Shown: positions 25,713 through 36,718, counted from the stretch's first letter. The stretch is DNA of 64,000 bases from Symbiodinium natans (GCA_905221605.1 CAJNDS010002259.1:248001-312000), one strand, 5' to 3'. Numbers and translations: made by a program. The notes: generated by a model from the sequence alone, not told the origin.

Positions 25713-27811
25713 TCAATCGTCCTGGACAGGCTGCACTTGCCTCTGCATCTGGTCGAACCCTTCACGAGTCAGAAGCATGTGCAGCAAAATCCGGTATTTG
25801 GGCGCAACCTTTTTGCAAAGGTTGGTGGATTTCACCCCCATGCTGACACTATGTGTTAGTGCAGCAACCCGGCCAACAAAGTCTTCACTCTTAAAGCACC
25901 AGTGGCTCCGAGGATTCAGGTGCTTTGCACCTCGGGCCAAATGCATGAGCATGTGATGCTTCATAACGGTGTGGAAAAGAAGCTTCTCATGCTCCTGAGC
26001 CCACTGTGAAAGAGCTTCATAGGCTTGCAAAAACTCAGATGCAAACTCCAGATTTTTTACAAAATCATTGTGAGACAAGAACATGTCGGACATGTCCCAG
26101 AGCTGGACAAGCTTGTCCATGGCCCTCAAGGCTCTGGACATCTCCCTTTCGCAAGGGATTTTTTCGTCGAGAAGGCCTTCCTGGCACACTTTCGCAAGTG
26201 CAGGCAGGAGGTGTTTGCCCTCCGCGCCTTTGATCTCCAGGAAAGGAGGGCTTTGATGAGGCTTTTGCTTGTCAACGAACATCGAGAGCTTGAGGTTGGT
26301 CAAGCGGGTTGGCGAGCCCAGTGCCTTGTACTTAGCCTGGATGAGCTCGAAAATCAGTGCTAAACGTTCAGCTGGGGATTTGCAAGCAGTGCCCTTTCCT
26401 TTCCCAGAGGCCTTCCCTTTTGCAAGGGAGGGGTACCAGCAAAGGTAGTGCAGAACGGAGCCTAAAAAGTGGCTGTAGACACCCTTACAGAATAGGATGT
26501 GTAGTGCATCACCACGGACCATGTGCGACGAGCACCCTGGCAAGCCGAAGAGTGGGTGCTTGCTTCGAGGACTCTCCATCGCCTGCCGGTTCGTGGTGAA
26601 GCAGTAGTCCTGCTTACAAATGTCCAAGGTCTTCACAGATTTTTCAGGCTTGTCTGTGCTGAGCTTTGCATCGCACAGCCAACAGGGGCTCGCATTTCGC
26701 CAATGCGGGAGGCCGAGGGTGTTGGAAAAAAATTCCTGGTCGCCCTGAATGCTCCAGATAACACCCTTGTAGCCGCCATTTGTCAAGGGCTGGCCCCTGC
26801 TCTCGAAAAATGGAGAACCCTTTTTCAAGGGATTGCCCTCCGGGTCATGGGTCGGGTGTTGCCCTTTGCCAAGGGCCTCGAAGCTCCACGCCACCCACTT
26901 CATGATGGCATCCCAGGTACCTCCAGCGGAGCAAGACTGGGTTGATGGTTTGGGGTTTCGGTCTTGGGGCCTGGGGTCAAGGTTTATAGGGTTTTAAGAT
27001 TGTAGGGTTTAGGGATCGGCATCAAGATATTTGCATCCCAGGTACCTGCAGTGGAGCAAGACTTCGGGAAGCATGCCAGCATGAAGTGAGACAGCAAAGA
27101 AGAAAGGCCACACAACAAAGACCCAAAGGACCAGATCATGAGCGAATCTCGGGACTGGAACTCGGCAGCATCACCGTGCACGAAAAGTGGCACAGTCTTC
27201 TCCTTCCAGCCAGGCCCCTTTAACAAGGGGTGTTGTTTCAGCCTGTCGTCACCCGTCTTCTCTGCAAGACTCCAGAACTTTTCCAAATTCGCCAAGCTGA
27301 AGAGGTCGGGGAACATGTCGTAGTCGTCGAGAGACGAGAAAAGAACATGTGGCAGGAAAACTGTGGCATCGACCTGCACAGTTTTGCTGGTCTTCGGGTC
27401 TACTGCAGGAACCGAGACCACGTTGCCCTTTGTCAAGGGCATGTCCTTGCAGAACCGGGTCATCAAATCGCGGTGGCAGTTGCCAGGACTTGACCCATAG
27501 GCCCCGGTCTTGGCCATGGCTGCCAGCTCCTCGTGCTGAGCTCCATCAAGCACAGCCTGCATAGCCAGCCACTGCAGCATGGTGGCCGAGAGCTTGCCAT
27601 GGCTCCAGAGTGCCAGCAGTGCACCTGCCAAAGCACTGTGTGTTGGCTGCTCACCTTTCTCAAGGTGGGACTGCTCGGCTCTTCCAGCTTCTATGTCCAG
27701 CTGCCATCCACGAAGCCGTTTGGCACCGACCGGCGGCATGAAATTCCCTTGCAAAAGGGATCTTCTTGTAAAAGGAACACAGTTTGAACCAAAGGGGCTT
27801 GCACATGGCAT
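25713..27811 (-). CDS. Transposase-like protein, two exons, 657 residues
   Basis: Exon 1 is 27811-27046 and exon 2 is 26920-25713. The 125-nt intron has a GT donor and AG acceptor and joins in frame (total 1,974 nt). Visible motifs are VPLFVHGDAAEF in exon 1 and, in exon 2, HPTHDPEGN, LPHWRNASPCWLC, HPLFGLPG and GDALHILFCKG...LGSVL. The last resembles the D..H....N...LG..L block of CACTA/Tnp2-type transposases, and the whole order resembles a multi-copy dinoflagellate protein family I remember. Assignment is by motif memory and not by a search; acidic catalytic residues are not proven. The sequence before 27811 (CTGTCAG|GACTATG) looks like another acceptor, so an upstream exon may exist. GNNA-loop hairpins lie in both exons, and one abuts the stop codon. 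Confidence 0.65.
26921..27045 (-). other. 125-nt intron bounded by 31-bp direct repeats
   Basis: The sequences at 26908-26938 and 27033-27063 match at 29 of 31 positions, and their offset (125) equals the intron length. Both copies contain AG|GTACC, so the repeat itself supplies the donor and the acceptor. The interior is partly telomere-like. Confidence 0.75.
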
Positions 27812-27839
27812 AGTCCTGACAGCTGGGGGTTTCGAATGA

Positions 27840-28380
27840 CTAAAAAAAGGTTTTGGGCTCAGTGTCGTGGATTGGTTGGGACTAGCCTCAGCCCGAAGCC
27901 CTAAACCCTAGGAGGGCTAAAGCCTTATATGATAAGATGTCAGTCCATCAAGCCAACAAGCTAAAACCCTAAGCCCCAAACCCTAAAAGTCTACCCCCAA
28001 AACCTCAACCCTACACCCCACCCTAAACTCTAGAGCCAAAGTCCTCAAGCCTAAAGTCCTTAAACCCTCAGCCCTACCTCCAACTCCCAACCCAAAAGCC
28101 CCCCCGAGCCAGCCTAAACCTGAAACTCCTGAAAATGATTCCACCCCCCCGAGCAGGTACTGTTTATTTTTGGGTCTGCCAATGGCTCGATCTGGCAGAG
28201 TGTCAAAAACACTGTACAGCTGGCTTGCATACATCCCAAGCCCAAAGGCCTAAAGGGTTTTGGGTCTAGGATTATATAGGGTCTAGGGCTTACGGTTTAC
28301 TCCCAAGCCCTCGAGCTTGAAGGGTTGGGTCAGGCTTATAGGGTTGTTGGTTAAGGGTCTACCATTGCAGCTATAGCAAG
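27840..28380. repeat. Degenerate telomere-like tract between genes
   Basis: CCCTAAA-like words with much decay. No gene is supported; an open frame at 27983-28234 is composed of the repeat. Confidence 0.7.
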
Positions 28381-28433
28381 CCATGCAGCAGAGCTCAAGG
28401 CCCTTTTTCAAGGGCTTAGGGCCTGTTGCAAGG

Positions 28434-29648
28434 TCACTTCGCCCCGCTTGCCCTCGAGGATGCTTTGCTGGAGAGACTCATGATCTCCCTGACCTCATCC
28501 TTGGCCTCCTTGACCACAGCTGCCGAGCCGAGCATGGCCTTCTTCAATTCCTGCACATCCACATTCGGGTCGGCGATGTGCTGCTTCATCTGCTGCATCT
28601 CCCTCTCCAAGGACTTGAGGATGGCATTGGCTTCGCTGATGTGGCCCTGCGAAACCCACTGGGAGCCCTTGGCCTTTGTCAAGGCCTCTTCCAGGTTGCT
28701 TGTGGTCGACGAGACGAGGTCTCTCATCTTGCGAGCCTTTGCCAAGGCCTCTTTGGCCTGCTCCTCCTTTGTGGGGGGGTCGGCCTGGCCATCCTCGAGA
28801 GCCAAGGCCCTAGCCTTGGCCTTGGCCTTGGTCTTGGCCTTGGCAGTCGCCTTGCCGTGCCCTTTTGCAAAGGAAGTCTCGCCCTGGTCGGCACTTCCCT
28901 TGCCGAGACCCTTTGACAAGGACACCTTGCGAAGAAAGGCACCCAAGTCCTTTCCCAAGGCATCCTCCCAGCTTTTCTCGTCTGCGAGCTGCTCCTCTTT
29001 GACTCTTTCCCAAGAGGACCGGTCGGAGACACTGTGGCGGCCCACGAAGTCTTGAGTGTCCTTGTACTCGTAGAGCCCTGGGGTTGTCGGGTCTTCTCGC
29101 CAGATGAGCCTCCCGGACTCGATGAGCATGCCCTGCTCCGCCTCGGTCCATTTGCCATCGACCTGCTTCTGCGAGAGCCACTTGTCCTTTCTCTCAAGGG
29201 TACTCTTTGCCTCGCGGCTGTGTTTCTCAACAGCATAGGTTGGGCTCTTTCGCAAGAACCAGGACAAGATGGCCTCGCCCTTTTCTTTCTTGCTCAGCTG
29301 CTCGTGCTCACCCTTTTCCGAGGGGTTGTTGTTGAGGTAGGTCTTGTGCTTCTGCCACAGGCCCTGCTTCTCGGCGGGGGTGACGACCTGTCCCAAGGCC
29401 TCTGTGGCTGCCTCGACATCCTCGGGATTCTCGGCAGCAATGGCGGCGACCTTCTCCTTGAGGGACATCTCCTTGAGGGCTTGCAGCTTCTCATCGGTGA
29501 GGCCTGCCCCCTTTGCCAAGGAGGCCTTCTTTCTCAAGGGCTCCAAGCCCTCTTCCGAGGGCGAACCGCTTGGTCGCTTCTTGGCTTCGGTACCCTTTGG
29601 CAAGGGTGCATCTTCGGCTGCTGCTGGCTTCTTCATCTTAGGTGCCAT
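28434..29648 (-). CDS. Lys/Ala-rich charged protein, 404 residues, unknown function
   Basis: Single open frame from ATG at 29648 (MAPKMKKPAAAEDAPLPKGT) to TGA at 28434. A conserved-looking block in the middle includes LSWFLRKSPTYAVEKHSREA and WTEAEQGMLIESGRLIWRED. A Lys/Ala-rich stretch (KATAKAKTKAKAKARALA) and coiled-coil-like helices (EALAKARKMRDLVSSTTSNL) make up the C-terminal third. It resembles a multi-copy dinoflagellate family I remember, with no known function. About a dozen hairpin copies lie in the coding sequence, mostly read as PLxKG or ALxKA. It sits upstream of the transposase-like gene on the same strand, so it may be the element's accessory protein. Confidence 0.75.
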   Translation of the reverse strand: MAPKMKKPAAAEDAPLPKGTEAKKRPSGSPSEEGLEPLRKKASLAKGAGLTDEKLQALKEMSLKEKVAAIAAENPEDVEAATEALGQVVTPAEKQGLWQKHKTYLNNNPSEKGEHEQLSKKEKGEAILSWFLRKSPTYAVEKHSREAKSTLERKDKWLSQKQVDGKWTEAEQGMLIESGRLIWREDPTTPGLYEYKDTQDFVGRHSVSDRSSWERVKEEQLADEKSWEDALGKDLGAFLRKVSLSKGLGKGSADQGETSFAKGHGKATAKAKTKAKAKARALALEDGQADPPTKEEQAKEALAKARKMRDLVSSTTSNLEEALTKAKGSQWVSQGHISEANAILKSLEREMQQMKQHIADPNVDVQELKKAMLGSAAVVKEAKDEVREIMSLSSKASSRASGAK

Positions 29649-29789
29649 GGCAATGAAAGGATATAGAGATCAATGAGGTACAATAGGCTTGACACGGGAT
29701 GCTGCATGTTCTCACGAAGTGCTCCCTCCCCCCCGTCTCTGTCCCAGCTGCACCTCTACTCTCACCAGTCCTCCTTTGCATCTATTGTT

Positions 29790-30990
29790 TGCTTTCAGGT
29801 TTAGGGTTTAGGGTTGAGGGTTTAGGGCAAAGCTGCCCCGGTGAAACTCTAAAACGTTCAGGGTAGCCTGAAACACTATATAAAGGGTTTTAGAGTTGAG
29901 GGTTGAGGGTTTTGGGTTTAGGGTTCAGGGCAAGGCTGCCCCTCTCAAACTCTAAAACCTTCAGGGTTGCCGGAAACACTAAAGGGTTTTAGGGTTTGGA
30001 GTCGAGGGTTTTGGGCTTAGGATTCAGGGTTTAGGGTTCAGGGCAAGGCTGCCCCTCTAAAACTCTACAACCTTCAGGGTTGCCGGAACCACTAAAGGTT
30101 TTTAGGGTTTAGGGTTGAGGGCTTAGGGCTTAGGGCTTAGGATTTAGGGTTTAGGGTTCAGGGCAAGGCTGCCCTTTAAACCCTAAATCCTAAACCCTAA
30201 ACCCTAAACTTCCCTCGGGTTGGCGCTTTAAACGTACCTCCTCTATAATCAGTATTTGGAAAACAGATGTTTCTATTTTATTCGCTTATTTTTGTCAGGT
30301 GTTTTCCAATATTTTTTTAACTCTTAACACTAAACCCTAAACCCTAAACCCTAAACCCTAAACACTCCATCAGAAATATAAAATTCTAAAACTCGAAAAC
30401 CTTCAGGGTTGCCGGAAACACTAAAGGGTTTTAGGGTTTAGGGTTGAGGTCTTAGGGCGTAGGGTTTAGGATTTAGGGTTTAGGGTTCAGGCTGCCCCTT
30501 AAACCCTAAGCCCTAAGCCCTAAACCCTAAACTTCCCTCGGGTTGGCGCTTTAAAAGTACCTCCTCTATAATCAGTATTTGGAAAATAGATGTTTCTATT
30601 TTATTCGCACATTTTTGTCAGGTGTTTTCCAATATTTTTTAACCCTAAACACTAAACCCTAAACCCTAAACCCTAAACCCTAAACCCTAAACCCTAAACA
30701 CTCAATCAGAAATATAAATTCTAAAACTCGAAAACCTTCAGGGTTGCCGGAAACACTAAAGGGTTTTAGGGTTTAGGGTTGACGGCTTAGGGCTTAGGGT
30801 TTAGGATTTAGGGTTTAGGGTTCAGGGCACGGCTGCTCCTCTAAAACTCTAAAACCTTCGGGGTTGCCGGAAACACTAAAGGGTTTTATAGGGTTTAGGG
30901 TTGAGGACTTAGGGCTTAGGGTTTAGAATTTAGGGCTTAGGGTTTAGGGCAAGGCTGCCCCGCGGAAACTCTAAAACCTTCAGGGCTGGC
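29790..30990. repeat. Tandem telomere-like array with higher-order unit
   Basis: A recurring unit reads roughly CAGGGCAAGGCTGCCCCT, then AACTCTAAAACCTTCAGGGT and ACACTAAAGGGTTTTAGGG, with telomere-like filler. Two larger near-identical blocks (about 30170-30440 and 30490-30790) share CCTCTATAATCAGTATTTGG and TTTTGTCAGGTGTTTTCCAA. Non-coding. Confidence 0.8.
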
Positions 30991-31429
30991 TGAAACACTA
31001 GGATTGCCCTTAAAACCCTGTGAAAAATATACCTGGCTCCTCTGAAACCCAGCAAGGGAACGTATAAAATGTCCCAAGGGCCTACCGAACCTAAACGCCT
31101 TCAACCCTCAACCCCAAACCGAAAACCCGAAACATCAAACCGTAGGCCCTAGAACTGTCAAACCTTCAACCGTACTAAGTGCCTGCAGCACCTCCCCTTA
31201 AGGCCGAAGCCCCAAGTCCCAAAACCCTCTGCCCTCCCCCCCACCCGTCCCTCCCAATCCAGCAGTCTCCTGTGGGCAGGTGTGCTGCATGTCATGCACA
31301 CCCTAAACCCTAAACCCTAAACCCTCAACCCTATACCTTATACGGTTTAGGGTTAAGGGTTTAGGGTTGAGACTGTATATGTGTGTGTGCTCTATACATA
31401 ATATAGCACGCCATATCTCGATCAAAAAG

Positions 31430-31589
31430 TATCTGTATGTACATATAGACATAGAGTATATGTATATAAATAAATATATATATATATATTTATATTTATA
31501 TATATATATATATTTATATCATTTAGATAACTACATATATATATATATAAATCTAAACCAAAAAACTTTCCCTTTGACAAGGGCAGCAG

Positions 31590-31655
<66 letters not shown>

Positions 31656-31740
31656 CGGACAGAGACACAGACACACAGACAGAGAGGCACACACACACAC
31701 ACACACACACACCTTGCCCTTTCACAAGGGCTGGGCGGGG
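31430..31740. repeat. (TA)n, (GA)n and (AC)n microsatellites bracketed by two hairpins
   Basis: TA-rich sequence to 31555, then a hairpin at 31570-31583, (GA)n from about 31591, CAGACA-type repeat, (AC)n to about 31712, and a second hairpin at 31716-31731. Long Ser/Leu or Arg/Glu open frames are artefacts. Confidence 0.85.
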
Positions 31741-32015
31741 CCTTGGCCACTTGAAGGGTCCGGTTGCGGTTTAGGGTTTAGGGATTCCAGCCTAAACCCT
31801 AAACCCAAATCCTGAACACCCCAAACAGCCTAAACACCGCAAACATCCCACGCCTAAACCCAAAATCCAAATCCTAAACACACTAAGCAGCCTAAACGCC
31901 GTAAGCGCCCCAAGCTCTGAACCCTAAACACCGTAAACCCGAAACCCTAAATCCTAAACTCTGAACCCTGAACCCTGAACCCTGAACCCTAAACCACCAC
32001 GAAAACCAAAGTAAT

Positions 32016-32200
32016 CACGTAAAAAAAGACACACATGATGAAATATGACGAAACATGATGAAACATGATGAAATATGATGAAATCCTGTATTTTCATCAT
32101 ATTTCATCATATTTCATCATGTTTCATCATGTTTCATCATGTTTCATCATGTTTCATCATGTTTCATCATGTGTGTGTGTGTGTGCGTTTTTTTACGTGT
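32016..32200. repeat. Fold-back element built of ATGATGAAAC-type repeats
   Basis: The left arm begins CACGTAAAAAAAGACACACA, followed by ATGATGAAA(T/C)ATG units. The right arm is the inverse (TTTCATCATG units ending GTGTGCGTTTTTTTACGTG). The centre is near CCTGTA at 32089. The right arm has more repeat units than the left. Confidence 0.75.
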
Positions 32201-32269
32201 TTTTTTGGGGGTGCTACTGCAGTATCCACAATCATACAACAGACCCTCAACCTGAACTTCAAAAGGGAC

Positions 32270-32900
32270 CTTTTGGGTTTGGGGTTTGGGGTCTGGGTTT
32301 AGGATTTAGGGTTTAGGGCTTTCAGTGTTGGGTGCTTTGAGGGTGGGTTTCGGGTCGAGGGTTGCAGTGCTTCAGGGTTTGGGGTGTCGGTGTAATCCTT
32401 TCGGTAACCCTGATCCCCAAACCCTCAAACGTAAACCCTGCCCTACACCCTTTTGTTTTGGGGTTTGGTTTTAGGGTTTGGGGTCTGGGGTCTGGGGTTT
32501 AGGGTTTAGGGTGTAGGGTTTAGGGTTTAGGGCTTTCACTGTTGGATGCTTTGAGGGTGGGTTTCGGGTCGAGGGTTGCAGTGCTTCAGGGTTTGGGGTG
32601 TGGGTGTCATCCTTTTCGGGAACCCTGATCCCCAAACCCTCAAACGTAAACCCTGCCCTAAACCCTTCTGTTTTGGGGTTTGGTTTTAGGGTTTGGGGTT
32701 TGGGGTCTGGGGTTTAGGGTTTAGGGCTTTCAGTGTTGGATGCTTTGAGGGTGAGTTTCGGGTCGAGGGTTGCAGTGCTTCAGGTTTGGGGTGTCGGTCT
32801 AATCCTTTCGGGAACCCTGATCCCCAAACCCTCAAACGTAAACCCTGCCCTAAACCCTTCTGTTTTGGGGCTCGCGGTTTAGGGTTCGGGGCGTTGGGTT
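32270..32900. repeat. Three tandem copies of an approximately 190-200 bp unit
   Basis: The words GCTTTCA(G/C)TGTTGG(G/A)TGC, TTTCGGGTCGAGGGTTGCAG and GATCCCCAAACCCTCAAACG recur in the same order in copies starting near 32280, 32480 and 32690. Telomere-derived, non-coding. Confidence 0.8.
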
Positions 32901-33375
32901 CTAGGGTTTGGGCTTGAGGGTTCCTGCATGAGCCCCAGGCCCCAAAACAGCAGAAGACAAAACCCAGAACCCTTGAGTCCTCAAAACCCTGAGACCCTAA
33001 ACCCCTAAACTCCTGAACCCTAAACCCCTAACCCGAAAACCCAACACCCAAACCCTAGAACCTTGAACTCTACACCCCACCCCAAACCCTAAACCCTACA
33101 GCCTAAACCCTATACCCTACATCCAGACGATGTCCATCTTTTGGCGGGCTCGGTCGCTGCTCAACTGAGCTAAGCTCAGGGTGGACCTAGTATGCCCAGG
33201 AATGCTGTGCCCACCCGCTTATATAATACAAAAACCTATACCCTAGACCCTAAAGCCTAAACCCCTAAACCCCTAAACCCCTAAATCCTACACCCTAAAC
33301 CCTAAACCCCAAACCCTACATATGCTTTATATATTTTAAAAAACCGAAAACGTACGGCACATCATATCCCCTTTC

Positions 33376-33504
33376 ATGCAAAGGAGGCTACTTTCCCTTT
33401 TAAAGGGGCGCCCAAAAGAAAACTACCACCCCTTTTTCCAGGGGAGACTACTTCCCCTTTTCAAGGGGTGCTCAAAAGAATACTACTACCCCTTTTTCAA
33501 GGGG
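33376..33504 (-). other. Cluster of hairpins at and after the stop codon
   Basis: Hairpins at 33489-33504 (contains the TGA), 33454-33468, 33429-33444 and 33395-33407 form a tandem, with spacers sharing GCNCAAAAGAA and ACTAC. It is the densest array of these structures, and its place suggests a role in the 3' untranslated region. Confidence 0.75.
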
Positions 33505-35413
33505 GCTGGAGAAGCTCCTCGACCACGGCAGTCAGGTCGGTGTACTTCGTCCCGGTCCACCAGGAGTGCCTCATGTGCTTGGTGGTGATGGGGTACAGCT
33601 CCATGCCCATCCTCGAGGCCTCCCGGCAGATCTCTTGGTTGTCGTCCACCAACATCTTCAGCCCTTTTGCAAGGGCACTGTGGACCTTGCCACCTGAGCC
33701 AGTTCGCTGGGTCACCACCTCCCAGCCCTCCAGCGTCCCGGGAAAGGCAGCCCTCAGTGGTGCCAGCACTTGCTGCAGCAGTCTCTCCGTCCTGGGCTGG
33801 TTCCCGGTTTAGGGTTTAAGGGTTCTGGGTTTATGGGCTACTAGGGTGGTGTATTATATGGAGGACCCATAGAATAGGAGTACAAAACGGCTTCCACAGT
33901 AAGACCAGTCTCGACCTCTGTCGCTTTCTGCCAGTCATCGAAATGACCCAAACTCGGTAGCGATGGCAGGCCAGCAGCTTCTTGAAGGCGGTCTTCTCCT
34001 TGTCCTGCAGTACAGCAGACCCCTAGACCCAGGCCCCTAAACCCTAGACCCTAAACCCTAAACCCTAAAGCCAAACCCTAAACTCTAACGCCTAAACCCC
34101 AAACCCCAAACCCTAAACCCTAAACTCTAAACCCTAAAGCCTAAACCCTCAACCCTTAACCCTAAACCCTAACCCCTACACAGAAAACAAAAAAGCATTG
34201 CTGGTTCAAGTGTCAGGTCCCTGATGTAGGTTTCATTGCCGAACTGCAAGACGTTGTGCCAGTCAATACAGATCCCCTTTTGCAAGGGGTTGGCAATGGC
34301 CACGGTTACAGGGATGTGCTGCTCCGGGTTCAGCAGCTCCAGGCCCTCTTCCGAGGGTGCCAGTGGCCCAGAGGAAAGAGAAGAAGCATCATCTGTATCC
34401 ATCCTCCAGGGTTAGGGTTCGGGGTTTAGGGTTCCGGGTTTAGGGTTCAAGGTTAACCCTACACCCTCAACCCTCAACCCTAAACCCTAAACCCTAAACC
34501 CTAAACCCTAAACCCTAAACCCTAAACCCTAGCTAAACTTGAGGGTTGAGGGTTAAGGGTTTAAGGTTTGGGAGGAGGGGTTTAAGGTTTGGGGTTTCAG
34601 GTTTGGACAGGCCAGCATGCCTCTGGGGAGGGGCCTTGGCCGGGATGGCCTTTGCAGGGGCCTTGCCTGGAGGCGACTTGTTGGGCGGGCAGGCCTTGCC
34701 GGTAGCACTGGGTGGGGGGTCTTTGGCGATGGCCTTCGGCATGGCCAGACTGACAGCGGCCTTGGGCATCAAACCCTTTGGCAAGAGTGGTTGGGCGGGG
34801 CTTTGCTGGCTGAGTCGCCTCTGGCTGAGCTGCCTGGGCTGGCTGGGCTGCCTGGGCTGGCTGGGCTGTCTGGGCTGGCTGGGCTGGCCCTTGCCTTTAC
34901 CCTTTTGCAAGGGTGCTTGCCCACCAACATGCTGCCAGCCGTGGTCTCGTGTCCAGGTCCACTCACGATCGTCCCGGGATCGTGCTCGCTCCTCTCTGTG
35001 CTCCCGCCGGGCCGGGAAGTCCTACAGGGAGTTTTTAGGGTTTAGGGTCTAGGGCTTAGGGGTTCAGGGCTGAGGAGCCAACCCTAAAACCCTGCAGGCC
35101 CTTAAACAGTAGAACACATAAACCCTCCAACCCAACACCCTAAAACCCTAAAACAAAACAAAAAGCAACAACCCTGGAACCCTGAAACCCTGAATCCCTT
35201 TTGCAAGGGAGAAGGGCCCCGTGCAGCCTCCCACCGCCAGTCGCGGTCGGTCCACCAGCTGTTCCACCAGTGCCAGACGTCGTTCTCCAACTGGTCGGCA
35301 GCCTGGTCTCGCCTCCTCTCCTGCCTGGCTCGGCTCGTCGTGCCCGTGCCTGCAGGTCGGCCTTGCCGGTTCTGACCAGGGCCAGCACGGTGAGGCTCGC
35401 GAGCGCCAGACAT
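33497..35413 (-). CDS. Five-exon HAD-like protein, 403 residues
   Basis: Exons 35413-35189, 35021-34621, 34403-34202, 34004-33916 and 33791-33497 sum to 1,212 nt, and the frame is kept across all four introns (donors GT, GC, GC, GT; acceptors all AG). The N-terminal third is Arg/Trp-rich (MSGAREPHRAGPGQ; WHWWNSWWTDRDW), followed by a PSQPRQ repeat and a Lys/Pro/Ala linker. The C-terminal half carries motifs in HAD order: ICIDWHNVLQF (DxD-like motif I with the second Asp replaced by His), VWVISMTGR (motif II-like), a Lys region, and KMLVDDNQEICREA (acidic motif IV). The D-W-H variant makes ordinary phosphatase activity uncertain. The stop codon falls inside a hairpin at 33489-33504. An earlier in-frame open stretch extends upstream, but 35413 is the first ATG. 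Confidence 0.75.
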
Positions 35414-35479
35414 GGCGCGCCCTTGCGAAAGGGCAGTCCCTTTCACGAGGGACTCGAGGAGGCACCCCTTTTGCAAGGG

Positions 35480-35482
35480 AGA

Positions 35483-35529
<47 letters not shown>

Positions 35530-35530
35530 C
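35480..35530. repeat. (TA)n microsatellite next to a hairpin
   Basis: About 22 TA units start 6 bp after the hairpin at 35466-35479. Confidence 0.9.
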
Positions 35531-36024
35531 ATGTGTCTCTCTCTTCTGCTAGAACATGGAACATCTACGAGGTTAAGGGTTTAGGATTTAGGGGTTACGG
35601 GGCTCTAGGGTTTAGGGTCAAGGGTTCAGGTGGCTTTAGCGTTTTCGGTCAGGCTGTCGGGTCTAGGCTATAGGTTCAGGGTGTCGGCTTCAGGGATTCG
35701 GATCCTAAGATCTGCTATTGAACCTCTGGGGTTCAGGTGTTGCATCTATATACAATATTTCTGTGCATGTACTTGGGCTTTAAGGTTGAGGCTTTCGGTT
35801 TACTGTAAGGTTTAAGGGGCTAGGCTCGGGTCCCCTTCCCCCTTTCGTGAGCCTGGTCGGGCGCGGGAGAACAGAATCAGATTAGGGTTTGGGGTTTAGG
35901 GCTTGAGGTTTAGGGTTTAAGGTTCCGGGGGCAGAAATATACATATATGGGAGACTATTGAAAGCCTAGGGTAGGGTTTATGAGGATCTGCAGTTTAAGG
36001 TTCGGGGTTCAGGCAGCTTAGGTT

Positions 36025-36335
36025 TTCGGGCTCAGGGTTTCGGGTCTCGGGTGTAGGGCTCAGGATTAGAGACCCTAAGCCCTCAACCCCAAACCATCCA
36101 CTGCCTGAATGTCAAGACCCTAAGCCCTCGATCAATACTCGAAACCCTCAATCCGAAACCCTCCACCGACTGCCTCAATGTCAGGGTTTCGGGCTCAGGG
36201 TTTCGGGTCTCGGGTATAGGGCTCAGGATTAGAGACCCTAAGCCCTCAACCCCAAACCATCAACTGCCTGAATCTCAAGACCCTAAGCCCTCGATCAATA
36301 CTCCAAACCCTCAATCCGAACCCTCCACCAACTGA
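36025..36335. repeat. Two tandem copies of an approximately 160-bp telomere-derived unit
   Basis: GGGCTCAGGGTTTCGGGTCT and CCCTCGATCAATACTC appear in both copies in the same order. Non-coding. Confidence 0.75.
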
Positions 36336-36718
36336 ACCCTTGGGCGAGGGAGTGCATGGTTTGGGGCTGAACCTCGGGGCAAGGGTTTAGGGTGTAGAGG
36401 AGGGTCCAGTTTCGGGTTTTGCTTGAGTTTTTTTGGGGGGTTGAAGCTTTAGGGAGTTCAGGGTTCAGTGGTGGGGTCCCGCCGCACACACACACGCACC
36501 CAGACAGACAGACAGACAGACAGAGATACAGAGAGAGCGGGCCTTTTGCAAGGCCGAGGTGGGATATCAAAAATCATAACCCCCTAAATCCTAAACCCTA
36601 AACCCTAAACCCTAAGCCCTAAACCCTCAACCCTCAGCCCTCAGCCCTAAACCCACCCTAAATCCTAAACCCTAAGCCCTTGGCCCTAAGGCTTAAACCC
36701 TAAACCCGAAACCTATTC

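Noticed and set aside
25918-25932. AGGTGC-TTT-GCACCT as a further hairpin copy
   Set aside because: It is a perfect inverted repeat but lacks the GNNA loop and the CCTT/AAGG core, so I left it out of the family.
28426-29676. Plus-strand open frames opposite the 404-residue gene
   Set aside because: They are antisense shadows: the minus frame has the start, the charged domain layout and the family resemblance.
33130-33200. tRNA-like words (GCTCAACTGAGCTAAGC, reverse of a D-arm)
   Set aside because: Only an A-box-like word is present; no acceptor stem, anticodon arm or B box at the proper spacing.
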